DNA of 38,643 bases from an uncultured Clostridia bacterium (GTDB lineage: Bacteria; Bacillota; Clostridia; Christensenellales; UBA1242). The notes below the pieces were generated by a model. That model was given only the letters and a program-made list of their open reading frames with translations, was not told the DNA's origin and ran no database searches. Both the position numbers and the translations under genes were made by a program. How positions within the stretch are numbered: the first letter of the stretch is position 1; every line of letters starts with the position of its first letter. The stretch covers positions 1 to 38,643 of the forward strand of contig CALWJU010000011.1 in NCBI GenBank assembly GCA_944381105.1, in the 5' to 3' direction. This document shows positions 16,615 to 25,984 of this stretch, piece after piece.

Positions 16615-18753
16615 TTAATCTTCTTTTTCAACTTTTTCTTTGTTTCCGTCTTTTACTTTTTCTTCTTTTGGCACGATACGTTTTAAATCAATTCTACCTT
16701 TGTCGTCAATCTTTATTACCTCAACCTCAACAATATCGCCTATTTTAACAACATCTTCAACTTTGGCAACTCTTTTATTTGAAAGTTTAGAAATATGAAT
16801 CATCCCTTCTTTGTTTCCACCAAATTCAACAAAAGCACCAAAATTCATAATTCTAACTACCTTTGCATCATATACGTCGCCAACCTCAACGTCTTCAACG
16901 ATGCCAAGTATAATCCTCTTTGCTTTTTCTGCCATTTCCATATCTTGTGTGGCTATAAATACTTGACCGTCATCATCTATATCTATTTTTACGCCTGTTT
17001 CATCAATAATCTTATTTATCATCTTTCCGCCACTGCCTATGACATCTTTAATTTTGTCAGGATCAATCGTGAAAGTTATTATCTTAGGTGCGTATTTAGA
17101 AAGTTCTGCCCTAGGTTCTTTTATCTCTGAAAGGAGTTTATTCATAATAAACATTCTCCCCTCTCTTGCTTGTTTCAAAGCAGTTGTAAGGATCTGTTTA
17201 TCAATTCCCTTGATTTTAATATCCATTTGAATGGCGGTAACGCCTTTCTCTGTTCCAGTAACCTTGAAATCCATATCGCCCAGAAAATCTTCTAAGCCTT
17301 GGATATCTGATAATACTGCTACCTTACCACTTTCGTCATCTTTTATAAGTCCCATTGCAATTCCAGCAACTGGTCTTTTGATAGGCACACCACCATCCAT
17401 AAGAGCCAAAGTTGAACCACAAACAGAAGCCATTGATGAAGAGCCATTTGATGAAAGAACTTCTGAAACAAGTCTAAGTGCATATGGGAATTCCTCTTCG
17501 GACGGAATAACAGGTTCAAGCGCCCTTTCTGCAAGTGCTCCATGTCCTATTTCTCGTCTGCCAGGACTTTTTATTCCTCTTGCTTCTCCTGTTGCATATG
17601 CAGGCATATTGTAGTGATGAACATATCTATTAAACTCTTCATCATCAAGCCCATCAAGTTTTTGCATATCTGAAACAGTACCAAGAGTTAATGTAGTAAG
17701 CACCTGTGTCTGACCTCTTGTAAATATAGCACTACCATGAGTTCTTGGAAGGACACCTGCCTCACACCAAATAGGTCTTATCTCTGTAAGTTTTCTTCCA
17801 TCTGGTCTAATGCCTTGATTTAAAATCTTTGCTCTAACTTTTTCCTTTGTCATCTTATAAAGTACATCACCGATTGTTTTTTCGCTATCTGGGAATATTT
17901 CTGCAAAGTGCTCTTGTGTATCTTTGTCAACCGCATCCTGTCTTGCCTGTCTTTCTTGTCTATCAAAGGTATCAAGTGCGTAGTCAAGTTTTTCTCCTGC
18001 GTACTGTCTAACCGCATTATCTATCTCATCTGGAACAATACTATATACAAGACCTTGCGCTATTGGTTTTCCAATCTCCTCTTTGACTTTCTTTTGGAAT
18101 TGAACAATTTTTTTAATCTCATCATGTGCATACATGATTGCATCTAGCATAGTCTCTTCTGGAATCTCTTTTGCTCCTGCCTCAACCATTAAAACGGCAT
18201 CTTCTGTCCCTGAAACAGTTAAATGTATAAGCGATTCATCTCGTTGTTTGCTGTCAGGATTGATTATATACTTGCCGTCAACATACCCCACTTGTACTGA
18301 GCCCGTTGGCCCCATAAATGGTATGTCAGAAATTGTCAATGCAAAACTTGAACCTAGCATTGCAAGAGGTTCTGGTGCAACATCTGGATCAACAGATAAC
18401 ACTGTTGCAACAACACATACATCATGATAAAACCCTTTTGGAAATAGTGGCCTTAGTGGTCTATCTATAAGTCTTGATGTTAAAATAGCCTTATCGGATG
18501 GCTTTCCCTCTCTTTTCTTAAATCCACCTGGTATTTTACCAACTGAATACATTTTCTCTTCAAAGTCAACTTGAAGAGGGAAAAAGTCTATACCAGGTCT
18601 TGGCTCTTTTGACATAGTAACATTTACCATAACAACAGTCTCACCACATCTAACAAGGCAACTACCATTTGACTGTTCACAAAGTCGCCCTGTTTCAAAA
18701 GAAACCTTTCTATTTCCTATTTCAATCTCATAAATCTTTGCATCTTCTTTCAT
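16615..18753 (-). CDS. pnp: Polyribonucleotide nucleotidyltransferase (PNPase)
   Basis: A 712-residue phosphorolytic 3'-5' exoribonuclease acting in mRNA decay. Two RNase PH-like domains (with FFPLQVDF and RLIDRPLRPLF in the first) are linked by an alpha domain. A KH domain follows with the GSGGK loop in VIGSGGKMINKI, then an S1 domain ending in a charged tail. Length is normal. It lies about 60 bp after rpsO with a terminator-like hairpin between them, the classic rpsO-pnp arrangement. An AAGGAG ribosome site precedes the ATG. Confidence 0.98.
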   Translation of the reverse strand: MKEDAKIYEIEIGNRKVSFETGRLCEQSNGSCLVRCGETVVMVNVTMSKEPRPGIDFFPLQVDFEEKMYSVGKIPGGFKKREGKPSDKAILTSRLIDRPLRPLFPKGFYHDVCVVATVLSVDPDVAPEPLAMLGSSFALTISDIPFMGPTGSVQVGYVDGKYIINPDSKQRDESLIHLTVSGTEDAVLMVEAGAKEIPEETMLDAIMYAHDEIKKIVQFQKKVKEEIGKPIAQGLVYSIVPDEIDNAVRQYAGEKLDYALDTFDRQERQARQDAVDKDTQEHFAEIFPDSEKTIGDVLYKMTKEKVRAKILNQGIRPDGRKLTEIRPIWCEAGVLPRTHGSAIFTRGQTQVLTTLTLGTVSDMQKLDGLDDEEFNRYVHHYNMPAYATGEARGIKSPGRREIGHGALAERALEPVIPSEEEFPYALRLVSEVLSSNGSSSMASVCGSTLALMDGGVPIKRPVAGIAMGLIKDDESGKVAVLSDIQGLEDFLGDMDFKVTGTEKGVTAIQMDIKIKGIDKQILTTALKQAREGRMFIMNKLLSEIKEPRAELSKYAPKIITFTIDPDKIKDVIGSGGKMINKIIDETGVKIDIDDDGQVFIATQDMEMAEKAKRIILGIVEDVEVGDVYDAKVVRIMNFGAFVEFGGNKEGMIHISKLSNKRVAKVEDVVKIGDIVEVEVIKIDDKGRIDLKRIVPKEEKVKDGNKEKVEKED

Positions 18754-18775
18754 AAATACTCCTTATTTTCATGAT

Positions 18776-18811
18776 AAAAAATAAGGGATGATAAATACAT
18801 ATCCCCCTTAT
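18776..18811 (-). terminator. Terminator-like hairpin between rpsO and pnp
   Basis: On the minus strand ATAAGGG (18811-18805) pairs with CCCTTAT (18787-18781), followed by a T run (18780-18776). It lies a few bases after the rpsO stop. Because pnp follows with no clear promoter of its own, it probably works as a leaky terminator or processing site. Confidence 0.6.
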
Positions 18812-18814
18812 AAA

Positions 18815-19078
18815 CTATTTAACTTCTCTTATGCCAAGTTCTTTAATCAAGTTTCTATATGCTTCGATATCTCTTTCTTTAAGATAAAGCAAGAAGCCCT
18901 TTCTTTTACCTACCATTTGAAGCAATCCTCTTCGTGAATGATTGTCTTTTGGATTTGCTTTTAGGTGTTCATTTAAATGGTTGATTCTTGCAGTAAGAAG
19001 AGCAACTTGAACTTGAACAGAACCTGTATCATGTTCTGATTGCTTAAACTTAGCAATAATATCTTTCTTTTCTTCCAT
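18815..19078 (-). CDS. rpsO: 30S ribosomal protein S15
   Basis: An 87-residue protein binding 16S rRNA at the central-domain three-way junction. The diagnostic stretches [29 protein letters not shown] and [11 protein letters not shown] are present. Length is typical. AGGAGGAAAC precedes the ATG. An approximately 85-nt structured leader with its own consensus-like promoter suggests S15 autoregulation. pnp follows. Confidence 0.98.
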   Translation of the reverse strand: MEEKKDIIAKFKQSEHDTGSVQVQVALLTARINHLNEHLKANPKDNHSRRGLLQMVGKRKGFLLYLKERDIEAYRNLIKELGIREVK

Positions 19079-19163
19079 TGTTTCCTCCTATTTTTTATTT
19101 ACTCCTCATACGAAGTCAGGTGTCAGAAGGTCTCATCTCGACTGCGTAGTTAGGATTATCGAC
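19079..19163 (-). promoter_or_regulatory. Structured rpsO leader, candidate S15 autoregulatory element
   Basis: In the predicted transcript TACGCAGTC and GACTTCGTA can pair over 8 bp with one mismatch, enclosing about 20 nt that could form a further arm. Leaders of rpsO in Gram-positive bacteria are known to bind S15, but I cannot match this one to a specific published fold. Confidence 0.4.
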
Positions 19164-19169
19164 ATGTTT

Positions 19170-19198
19170 ATTATAGCACAATAAAAATGAATTGTAAA
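19170..19198 (-). promoter_or_regulatory. SigA promoter of rpsO-pnp
   Basis: TTTACA (19198-19193), 17-nt spacer, TATAAT (19175-19170) with a TG one base upstream (extended -10). Confidence 0.85.
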
Positions 19199-19211
19199 CT
19201 ATTTTTTAATA

Positions 19212-20612
19212 TTATTTAAAAAATTCTTTTTTCCTTTCTATTATTTCATCTATCCTTGCTATATAATCTTCTATGAATTTGGCATTTGGCAATCTATCAA
19301 TGTGGTGTTCTATATTATAGACACGTTTACTTATAGCATTTGCACCTATTCCTATGATAGTATTTATCTCTTCCATACTATCTATATTAAATATGCACAC
19401 ATCTCCATCTCTAAAATAGCCTACATTTTCAAGCCCTCCAAGTTGTCGTTTCTGCCTATACATATAATACGGCTTATAACCGTTATTAGAAAGTGTTTCT
19501 TGTGCATAATCAATCATTTTTTCAATGTCCCTCTCGTCAAGTAAATCTTTCTTTTCGAAAAGGGAAGAGCCTTTTTTCAATGACAAAGTATGAACGGTAA
19601 TATTATTTGGATAGAGTTCAATTGCTGTGTTGATCGTCCTTTTAAATATGCCAAGTTTCTCGCCTGGCAGTCCTGCTATAAAATCCATATTTACAACAAA
19701 ATCACGAACAAGTGCCTTTTGGTAGGCAGAAAGAATTTCCTTGTTCTTTTGCTTTCTTCCTATTCTTTTGAGAGTTGCCTCGCAAAAGGTTTGAGGATTT
19801 ATAGATATTCTCGTAACACCATGATTTTTTAATATGTCCAATTTTTCGTCTGTTATAGTATCCGCCCTACCACACTCTACTGTAAATTCACTAGCAAGAA
19901 AATTTATTTCATTTAGCAGTCTGTCAAGTTGAGATGCCGACAATACTGACGGAGTACCGCCACCTATATAGATTGACCTTACCACATAGGCTTTTTTGTT
20001 TATAATATCTTTAACCGCATTTATCTCTTTTATAACTGCATCAATATAACTTTCCACCTTATCTTTCACTCTATCAATTTCACTTGAAATGAAAGAACAG
20101 TATATACATCTTGTTGGACAAATTGGAATATTGATATATAAATCTATCAAGTTGTCATTTCTTATAATACACTTTTGATTTCGCATAATGCTGGCTACTA
20201 GTTCGGCTTTCTTTGACGATACAAAATATTCTCGCTCCAATATTTCAGCAACTAAGTAGTCCTTCATCTCACCATAGTCTATTAGGTCTCTTGCAAGTTT
20301 CGTAGGTCTTATTCCTGTAAGAGAACCCCATGGCAAAGTTTGATTTAACAACTTAGATAAAATACTATAAAGTTGATTTTTTACCATCCTCTTTCTTAAC
20401 GATTTCTTATGGAGTGGTGAGATATGCTCTTCATAAGTATAGAAATAAGAATAACTCTGCTCTTGCCCGTTATAAATTACTTTAAAATCGTTTGTAATCT
20501 TGTTTTGCTCCTGCCTTTCTATATGTTCAACATTGACATCGCTTGCGTTATTAAACAACATAAGAAGGTCATTTAAATCTATTTCTAAATCACTACAATT
20601 TGTTTTTACCAT
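19212..20612 (-). CDS. hemZ: HemZ, oxygen-independent coproporphyrinogen oxidase-like radical SAM protein
   Basis: A 466-residue radical SAM protein. The CX3CX2C cluster motif is Cys165-Cys169-Cys172 (CPTRCIYCSF), followed by YIGGGTPS. The extra N-terminal region with LPWGSLTGIRPTKL (about 93-106) separates HemZ from HemN. In B. subtilis HemZ is linked to anaerobic coproporphyrinogen oxidation; in heme-poor Clostridia the substrate is uncertain. The ATG overlaps the relA stop by a few bases, so it is the third gene of recJ-relA-hemZ. No other heme genes are nearby. Confidence 0.93.
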   Translation of the reverse strand: MVKTNCSDLEIDLNDLLMLFNNASDVNVEHIERQEQNKITNDFKVIYNGQEQSYSYFYTYEEHISPLHKKSLRKRMVKNQLYSILSKLLNQTLPWGSLTGIRPTKLARDLIDYGEMKDYLVAEILEREYFVSSKKAELVASIMRNQKCIIRNDNLIDLYINIPICPTRCIYCSFISSEIDRVKDKVESYIDAVIKEINAVKDIINKKAYVVRSIYIGGGTPSVLSASQLDRLLNEINFLASEFTVECGRADTITDEKLDILKNHGVTRISINPQTFCEATLKRIGRKQKNKEILSAYQKALVRDFVVNMDFIAGLPGEKLGIFKRTINTAIELYPNNITVHTLSLKKGSSLFEKKDLLDERDIEKMIDYAQETLSNNGYKPYYMYRQKRQLGGLENVGYFRDGDVCIFNIDSMEEINTIIGIGANAISKRVYNIEHHIDRLPNAKFIEDYIARIDEIIERKKEFFK

Positions 20613-22717
20613 CTCTCGCTCCTATATACTTCGGTAACATTTTTAAGATTTCTAATAGATTTAATAGCATTATTTAATTCTTCTTTGTTTTTAACCTCAA
20701 TACGCAAAGTACATATAAAAGAGTCGCCTACATCTTTCGCATCAAAACCTTTTATGTTTATTTTAAGTGAAGTTATTAGATTTGTCAGTTTTACAAGATT
20801 GTTATCTGACCTTTCAGCAACCACCTTTATAATAGATGAGAATGTCGCACCCTCTTTTACCTGCCATTTCGCATCGATTAGGCGAACAGGCTCTAAATAT
20901 TTTAAATTTGGGCAGTTTCTTCTATGAATAGTAACACCTCTACCTCGTGAGATATAACCTATTATATCGTCCCCTTCAATTGGGTTACAACATCCAGCAA
21001 ACCTCACAAGCATTCCACTATCGCCATCTATAAGCACGCCATCCTTATTTCTCTTTAAATGAACTACATTTTCTATTTTTGGCAAAACTGCATTGTCATT
21101 ATTATAAAGATTTATAAATCTGCTCGCCACCTGTCCTGCTGTCATAGAACCTGAGCCAATGGATGCACAAAGTTCATCAAGACTTTCCATATTGTATCTA
21201 TTTAAAATATCTTTTACATATTTCTCGGTAAGCAACTGATTTGTTGTAAACCCTTTATCTTGGATGGCCTGAGCAAACATTGTCTTGCCAAGTTTAATAT
21301 TATCCTCTTTAAGTTCACTCTTGAAAAATTGTTTTATCTTGCTTCTAGCACTATTGGTCTTAACGTATTTAAGCCAGTCTCTTGACGGCCCTTTTGAATG
21401 AGATGAGGTGAGAATTTCAACTATATCACCATTACATAGCAAAGTGGTTATTGGTTTAAGCGTACCATTTATTTTCGCACCAACACAACTATTACCTACA
21501 TCACTGTGAATAGCATAGGCAAAGTCTATGGCTGTTGCTCCCTCTGGAAATTCTATAACTCTTCCCTTTGGCGTTTGCACAATTATCAAGCCGTCATATA
21601 AATCACTTTTGAGCGTCTCTATAAATTCGTCATTTGACATGTTTTTGGCATTTTCTATTGTTTGTCTAAACCATGTAAGTCTATTATCAAAATCAGACTT
21701 TTTGTCCTTCTTTTCTTTATAGAGCCAGTGAGCACATACACCACCAAACTCAGACTCAATATGCATCTTTTTGGTTCTTATTTGAACTTCTAGCGGATGT
21801 TGATTCTCTACAATTATTGTGGTATGAAGCGACTTATATCCATTTGGTTTTGGATTTGCTATATAATCTTTTACTCTTCCTGTCATAGGCTTATATATTG
21901 CGTGTATTCGTCCGAGTACCGCATAGCACTCTTCTACTGTATTTACTATTACTCTCATCGCAAGAATGTCATATATCTGATCAAGAGTAACACGCTTATT
22001 GTGAAGTTTATTAAATATTGAAGAAACATGCTTTATTCTGCTAACTATTTCTCCTTTGATTTTTAGGTCATCTAGTATGGACTGTATCTTTTGCTTAGTT
22101 ATTTTTAATTGTTCCTCATTTTCCTCTCTTTTACTTTCAATTGTGTTTTTAAGCCTTGTATATTCAACAGGATGTTCTAGCCTTATGACGTTATCATACA
22201 AATTTTGCTTCAATTTGTCAAGACCAAGTCTTTCAGCAAGAGGCACATGAATATCCTCAACTTGCTTAACAAAACGCCACTGATTATCATCTAACGGAAG
22301 ATTTAGTATGGATATATCATAATAAATTCCTCCTAATTTAATGATGACAACTCGCATATCATTACTCATTACAAGAAACATTCTTCTTATATCTTCAATT
22401 TCTTCGCTTAAAGTAAGTTGGTTTATGTCCTGAATTGTCTTAAAATCTTTGACCATATCTTTTTCTTCGCTATTTAGTTCTTTTTCAAGTTTTTCAGCCT
22501 CTTGTGGATAAACCTTGTATAGTTGATAAAACAAAAAAGCAATCAAAGAACTTGTATCAAGTCTTGTATCGATGATTAGGTCAGTTATTACATTTAATCT
22601 ATCAAAATTCAAATCAAAGGTCAAAATTTTACTTACAATTTCTTGGTCTTTTTCACTAAGTTTGAAATTATTTTTTATTTTTTCCTTTAACTTATTAAGA
22701 GATGTTCCTTCTTGCAT
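20606..22717 (-). CDS. relA: RelA/SpoT-family (p)ppGpp synthetase with degenerate hydrolase domain
   Basis: A long RSH protein of about 703 residues making the alarmone (p)ppGpp. The synthetase domain keeps KDYIANPKPNGYKSLH, the catalytic Asp in YDILAMRVIV and the Glu in LEVQIRTKKMH. TGS, a Cys-containing domain (FAGCCNPI, HRRNCPN) and a C-terminal ACT domain follow. The N-terminal hydrolase domain has lost its metal-site residues: the usual LHDVVED reads LFYQLYK and KLADRLHN reads KLGGIYYD. It should therefore be a synthetase only, like E. coli RelA. ATG at 22717 suits the AAAGGAG site; an ATG two codons upstream is possible. It overlaps recJ by about 23 bp. Confidence 0.93.
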   Translation of the reverse strand: MQEGTSLNKLKEKIKNNFKLSEKDQEIVSKILTFDLNFDRLNVITDLIIDTRLDTSSLIAFLFYQLYKVYPQEAEKLEKELNSEEKDMVKDFKTIQDINQLTLSEEIEDIRRMFLVMSNDMRVVIIKLGGIYYDISILNLPLDDNQWRFVKQVEDIHVPLAERLGLDKLKQNLYDNVIRLEHPVEYTRLKNTIESKREENEEQLKITKQKIQSILDDLKIKGEIVSRIKHVSSIFNKLHNKRVTLDQIYDILAMRVIVNTVEECYAVLGRIHAIYKPMTGRVKDYIANPKPNGYKSLHTTIIVENQHPLEVQIRTKKMHIESEFGGVCAHWLYKEKKDKKSDFDNRLTWFRQTIENAKNMSNDEFIETLKSDLYDGLIIVQTPKGRVIEFPEGATAIDFAYAIHSDVGNSCVGAKINGTLKPITTLLCNGDIVEILTSSHSKGPSRDWLKYVKTNSARSKIKQFFKSELKEDNIKLGKTMFAQAIQDKGFTTNQLLTEKYVKDILNRYNMESLDELCASIGSGSMTAGQVASRFINLYNNDNAVLPKIENVVHLKRNKDGVLIDGDSGMLVRFAGCCNPIEGDDIIGYISRGRGVTIHRRNCPNLKYLEPVRLIDAKWQVKEGATFSSIIKVVAERSDNNLVKLTNLITSLKINIKGFDAKDVGDSFICTLRIEVKNKEELNNAIKSIRNLKNVTEVYRSERW

Positions 22718-25079
22718 TTTCATTCTCTCCTTTAAAAGTGTTTTTAAGTAGCAACAAGTTATTGTATATTTTTGATTTATTTAAATCGCTTTTTATTGTT
22801 TTGTTTATCTTTATCCTTACTTGTTTGTCATTTTCAATTTCTATGATGCCTAATTCGTTAAATACAAGCAGTGCACTATAAAATGTGCTAAAAGATATAT
22901 TCCCAGAAAAATCACACCTATCGTATAGGTCGAAGACATTATATACCTCTTTATTTGTTTTATTTGAAATTGCCTTATAAACAATAGCATATGTTCTTCT
23001 ATCAAGGTCAATGCCTGCAAACTTTCGTGGATCACCAGCTTCTTCAACAGGCAGATATATTTCAGCATTAGTAACTTTATTAAGTGCTGAAATAAAGTTT
23101 TTATCTATCACAGGTGAAAGAAAAACAATCTTATTAAAATTCCTAGCCCATGATACACCTTTTGGAGATAAAAGCAAGGTATTATAACCTATCTCCCTAT
23201 CTTCATATATTCCAAAATGATATATACTTTGCGTATTATAATTTTTTGTAAATTCAACATAGTCAAAACAGGAGTAAGTTACAAAACATGTACCAAATAT
23301 GGATGTGGTTGTACCACCTACAAAAGATAACAACTGTTGTTTTGGATATAGTTTATATTTTGCATTACCATCTCCGCTAATTACAAGTTGATTGAGTTCG
23401 ATTGAGTTAAGTTTTTTATAAGAATCTTCTAATATATAACTTCCTCCGTCAAACTCATCAACAATACCCTTATTAGAGCGAGGTTGAAATTCAAAGATAA
23501 ATGACTTTTTCCTAGAAAACTTGATTTTTACTATATTTGGCATAAAATTGAAATAAGTGAGCGTAAAATTTCCTATCTTTATGTTAGCATGCTGAGGAAA
23601 TTTCTTCATTGGCTGAATTTCAACATTTTGAGAGGTTATCCTAAACTTTGGTCTTGGATTGTCGCAACCATAAGGTTCAAGCCTTTCAAGTTCTTTTAGA
23701 AATTCTGGGGTTATTTCTTCCTCGGTTATGTCTTGGTCATAGTATTTTATCGGAATATATACCTCATCGTTTATTTTATTTAAAGCGAAGGAATTTATCT
23801 TGTTTGTAAAGAGTTCATAGTTGCTTCGTTTTAGAGTTAGTCCTGCCGCCATTGAATGTCCGCCAAAGGTTTCTAAAATATCTTTTAGAGAGGATAATAA
23901 CTCATGAATATTTATGTCGTTGATACTTCTACCTGAACCGCACAGCAAATCGCCTTCTTGCGAGAATAAAAATGCTGGTCTATGGTATTTTTCTACAAGC
24001 CTTGAACAAACAATGCCTAGCACGCCCTTATCCCATGATTTTGAGGCGAGAACTATAACCCTTAGATTTCGCATATCTATCTTTTCTAATGCCCTTTCAC
24101 AGTCCTCATATATCTTATTGCATATATCCTGTCTTTTAGTGTTGTGCTGTTTGATTTTTTCAATATCCTTTTTAATTTTTACAGGATCGGTTTCAAAATA
24201 CAGTTTAAGTGAATCACCAGCATCCCCCATGCGTCCAGACGCATTTAGTTTTGGACCTATTTTAAATGATATATCGGTAGCATTTGGTTTCGTTATTGAA
24301 ATATCAAATTCTTTAAACATCATTTTAAGACCAATGGGCAGATATTTTTCACATAGGCTAATCCCTAACGACACAATAGCCCTATTCTCATCAAGAAGAG
24401 GTACAATATCGACTATGGTAGCAATTGCAGTTTCTGGCAAAAATTGTCTTGCCTCCTTTTCACCTAAAAGTGCTTGTGCAAATTTGAAAGCAACGCCTGT
24501 ACCACATAGTTCTCTAAACGGATAATCTTGGTCTGGCAATTTCGCATTAACAACTATTGTATCTGGAATAATTTCTGGTATTTCGTGATGATCTGTTACA
24601 CAAATTTCAATACCCAAATTTTTTGCATACTCTACCTCGTTATAACAAGATATGCCACAATCGACTGTTATTATTAAATTTGGTGCATAAAGGCTGGCTA
24701 TCTTATCAATAACCTGATTTGTAAGCCCATAACCATCCACATATCTATTAGGTAGATAATAATCGGCTTCTATGCCATATATCTTTAATGTTTTTATCAT
24801 AATTGAGGTTGCACTAACCCCGTCCACATCATAATCGCCAAAGATAAGCACTTTATCCTTTAATTCCCTTGCAAGTTTCACTCTGTCAACAAGTTTCTTC
24901 ATCCCTTTTAAAAGAAAAGGGTCATGTAGTTTTTTAGGGTTTAAAAATTCTTCTATATCCTCGCTTGTATTAAGTCCCCTTGATAATAATAGTTCACTCA
25001 TTCTTTCAGATAAATTAAATTGTTCGGCAAAATGCTTAACTTTATCGGCATCTTTATTGAAAAACTTCTTAAATATCAT
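22695..25079 (-). CDS. recJ: Single-stranded-DNA-specific exonuclease RecJ
   Basis: A 794-residue 5'-3' exonuclease in recombination and mismatch/base repair. DHH-family motifs are visible: GDYDVDGVSA (81-90), VDCGIS, VTDHHE and the GPKLNASGRMGDA motif, then the DHHA1 region with FGGHSMAAG. The long C-terminal extension matches the size of Firmicute RecJ proteins. It has its own promoter (25110-25138) and heads the overlapping series recJ-relA-hemZ. secDF and apt, often neighbours of recJ in Firmicutes, are absent. Confidence 0.96.
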   Translation of the reverse strand: MIFKKFFNKDADKVKHFAEQFNLSERMSELLLSRGLNTSEDIEEFLNPKKLHDPFLLKGMKKLVDRVKLARELKDKVLIFGDYDVDGVSATSIMIKTLKIYGIEADYYLPNRYVDGYGLTNQVIDKIASLYAPNLIITVDCGISCYNEVEYAKNLGIEICVTDHHEIPEIIPDTIVVNAKLPDQDYPFRELCGTGVAFKFAQALLGEKEARQFLPETAIATIVDIVPLLDENRAIVSLGISLCEKYLPIGLKMMFKEFDISITKPNATDISFKIGPKLNASGRMGDAGDSLKLYFETDPVKIKKDIEKIKQHNTKRQDICNKIYEDCERALEKIDMRNLRVIVLASKSWDKGVLGIVCSRLVEKYHRPAFLFSQEGDLLCGSGRSINDINIHELLSSLKDILETFGGHSMAAGLTLKRSNYELFTNKINSFALNKINDEVYIPIKYYDQDITEEEITPEFLKELERLEPYGCDNPRPKFRITSQNVEIQPMKKFPQHANIKIGNFTLTYFNFMPNIVKIKFSRKKSFIFEFQPRSNKGIVDEFDGGSYILEDSYKKLNSIELNQLVISGDGNAKYKLYPKQQLLSFVGGTTTSIFGTCFVTYSCFDYVEFTKNYNTQSIYHFGIYEDREIGYNTLLLSPKGVSWARNFNKIVFLSPVIDKNFISALNKVTNAEIYLPVEEAGDPRKFAGIDLDRRTYAIVYKAISNKTNKEVYNVFDLYDRCDFSGNISFSTFYSALLVFNELGIIEIENDKQVRIKINKTIKSDLNKSKIYNNLLLLKNTFKGENENARRNIS

Positions 25080-25109
25080 TTTTCCTGCCTCTAAACTTTC
25101 TATGACTAT

Positions 25110-25138
25110 ATTATATTTTATTTAATAAAATTAAGCAA
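25110..25138 (-). promoter_or_regulatory. SigA promoter of recJ-relA-hemZ
   Basis: TTGCTT (25138-25133), 17-nt spacer, TATAAT (25115-25110) on the minus strand, about 30 nt upstream of the recJ start. Confidence 0.7.
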
Positions 25139-25167
25139 GCGATTTTATGGTTATTTTAAATTTGATA

Positions 25168-25203
25168 CAAAAAAACAAGAGACAATATCTTTTGTTCTCT
25201 TGT
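25168..25203 (-). terminator. Intrinsic terminator of dnaG-rpoD operon
   Basis: ACAAGAGA (25175-25182) and TCTCTTGT (25196-25203) form a perfect 8-bp stem; on the minus strand a T run (25174-25169) follows. It separates the dnaG group from recJ. Confidence 0.8.
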
Positions 25204-25268
25204 TTTATATGATTATTTTTATAACTCTTGCATTCTATGTAACTATAAATTCATTATAACAATATTTT

Positions 25269-25973
25269 TTAGTTATTCGCCTTATATATAAGCCTATGAC
25301 AATGTTCGCAAGTTAAGACGCTATCATCTTGTAATTTGGAGATGTTTGCATAAGGTAGTTCTATATGACAGCCACCACAAGAATTATTTATGAGTGGAAC
25401 AACGACTGGGAAGATATTTTCTTTTCTTCTCTTTTGATATGCTTCCATAATTTTTGGTTCTATGCTCTTAGATAAATTTTTTAGTTTATCTTCTATCTCC
25501 TTTTTGTTTCTCTCAACCGCCTTTAAATCACTTTCATAATCTTCCTTGCTTTTACTAAATTGTTCTTTACTGCTATTAAAAGTCTTAATTGTCTTATTAA
25601 AATCAGCAAGCACAGCATTGACATTTTCTGCAAGAGAGGAAAGATTGCGTTCAAGAATTGACAGATTTTGAGCGAGTTTATCTTTTAGTGCAACAAGTTT
25701 ATTAAGTTCTTCCTTACTTAATTTTTGTATATCTTTTGAAGAGAACTCCTCCATCTTATCTTGTTGAATTTTAAATTGTTTTTTTACCTTTTCAATTTCG
25801 CTAAATATATTTCCTGCTTTTTCTTCGAGTTTTAACGACCTATCCTGTGCCTCTCTCATCTTTTCGTGCATTTTATTTGCCAATTTCTTGTTTGAGTTAT
25901 CTTTTATTTGGCGTTCTATTTTTACAAGGTCGCTATCCAATTTTTGATACTCTAATATTTTATTTAAATTCAT
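25269..25973 (-). CDS. Coiled-coil protein with C-terminal C4 zinc ribbon
   Basis: A 234-residue soluble protein. Residues about 10-175 are almost entirely charged heptad-like helix, predicted as a long antiparallel coiled coil. The C-terminus carries a zinc ribbon with Cys199-X2-Cys202 (CGGC) and Cys222-X2-Cys225 (CEHC). This matches the widespread C4-type zinc ribbon family (DUF164, zf-RING_7), often next to rpoD or nif3 in Firmicutes. The exact role is unknown; a nucleic-acid or transcription link is inferred from domain type and position. It starts 11 bp after rpoD and ends before a strong terminator. Confidence 0.85.
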   Translation of the reverse strand: MNLNKILEYQKLDSDLVKIERQIKDNSNKKLANKMHEKMREAQDRSLKLEEKAGNIFSEIEKVKKQFKIQQDKMEEFSSKDIQKLSKEELNKLVALKDKLAQNLSILERNLSSLAENVNAVLADFNKTIKTFNSSKEQFSKSKEDYESDLKAVERNKKEIEDKLKNLSKSIEPKIMEAYQKRRKENIFPVVVPLINNSCGGCHIELPYANISKLQDDSVLTCEHCHRLIYKANN

Positions 25974-25984
25974 AATCTCTCCTT

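Noticed and set aside
23914..24525. 203-codon open frame on the plus strand
   Set aside because: Lies wholly antisense to recJ, which has clear catalytic motifs; Ser/Leu-rich shadow translation.
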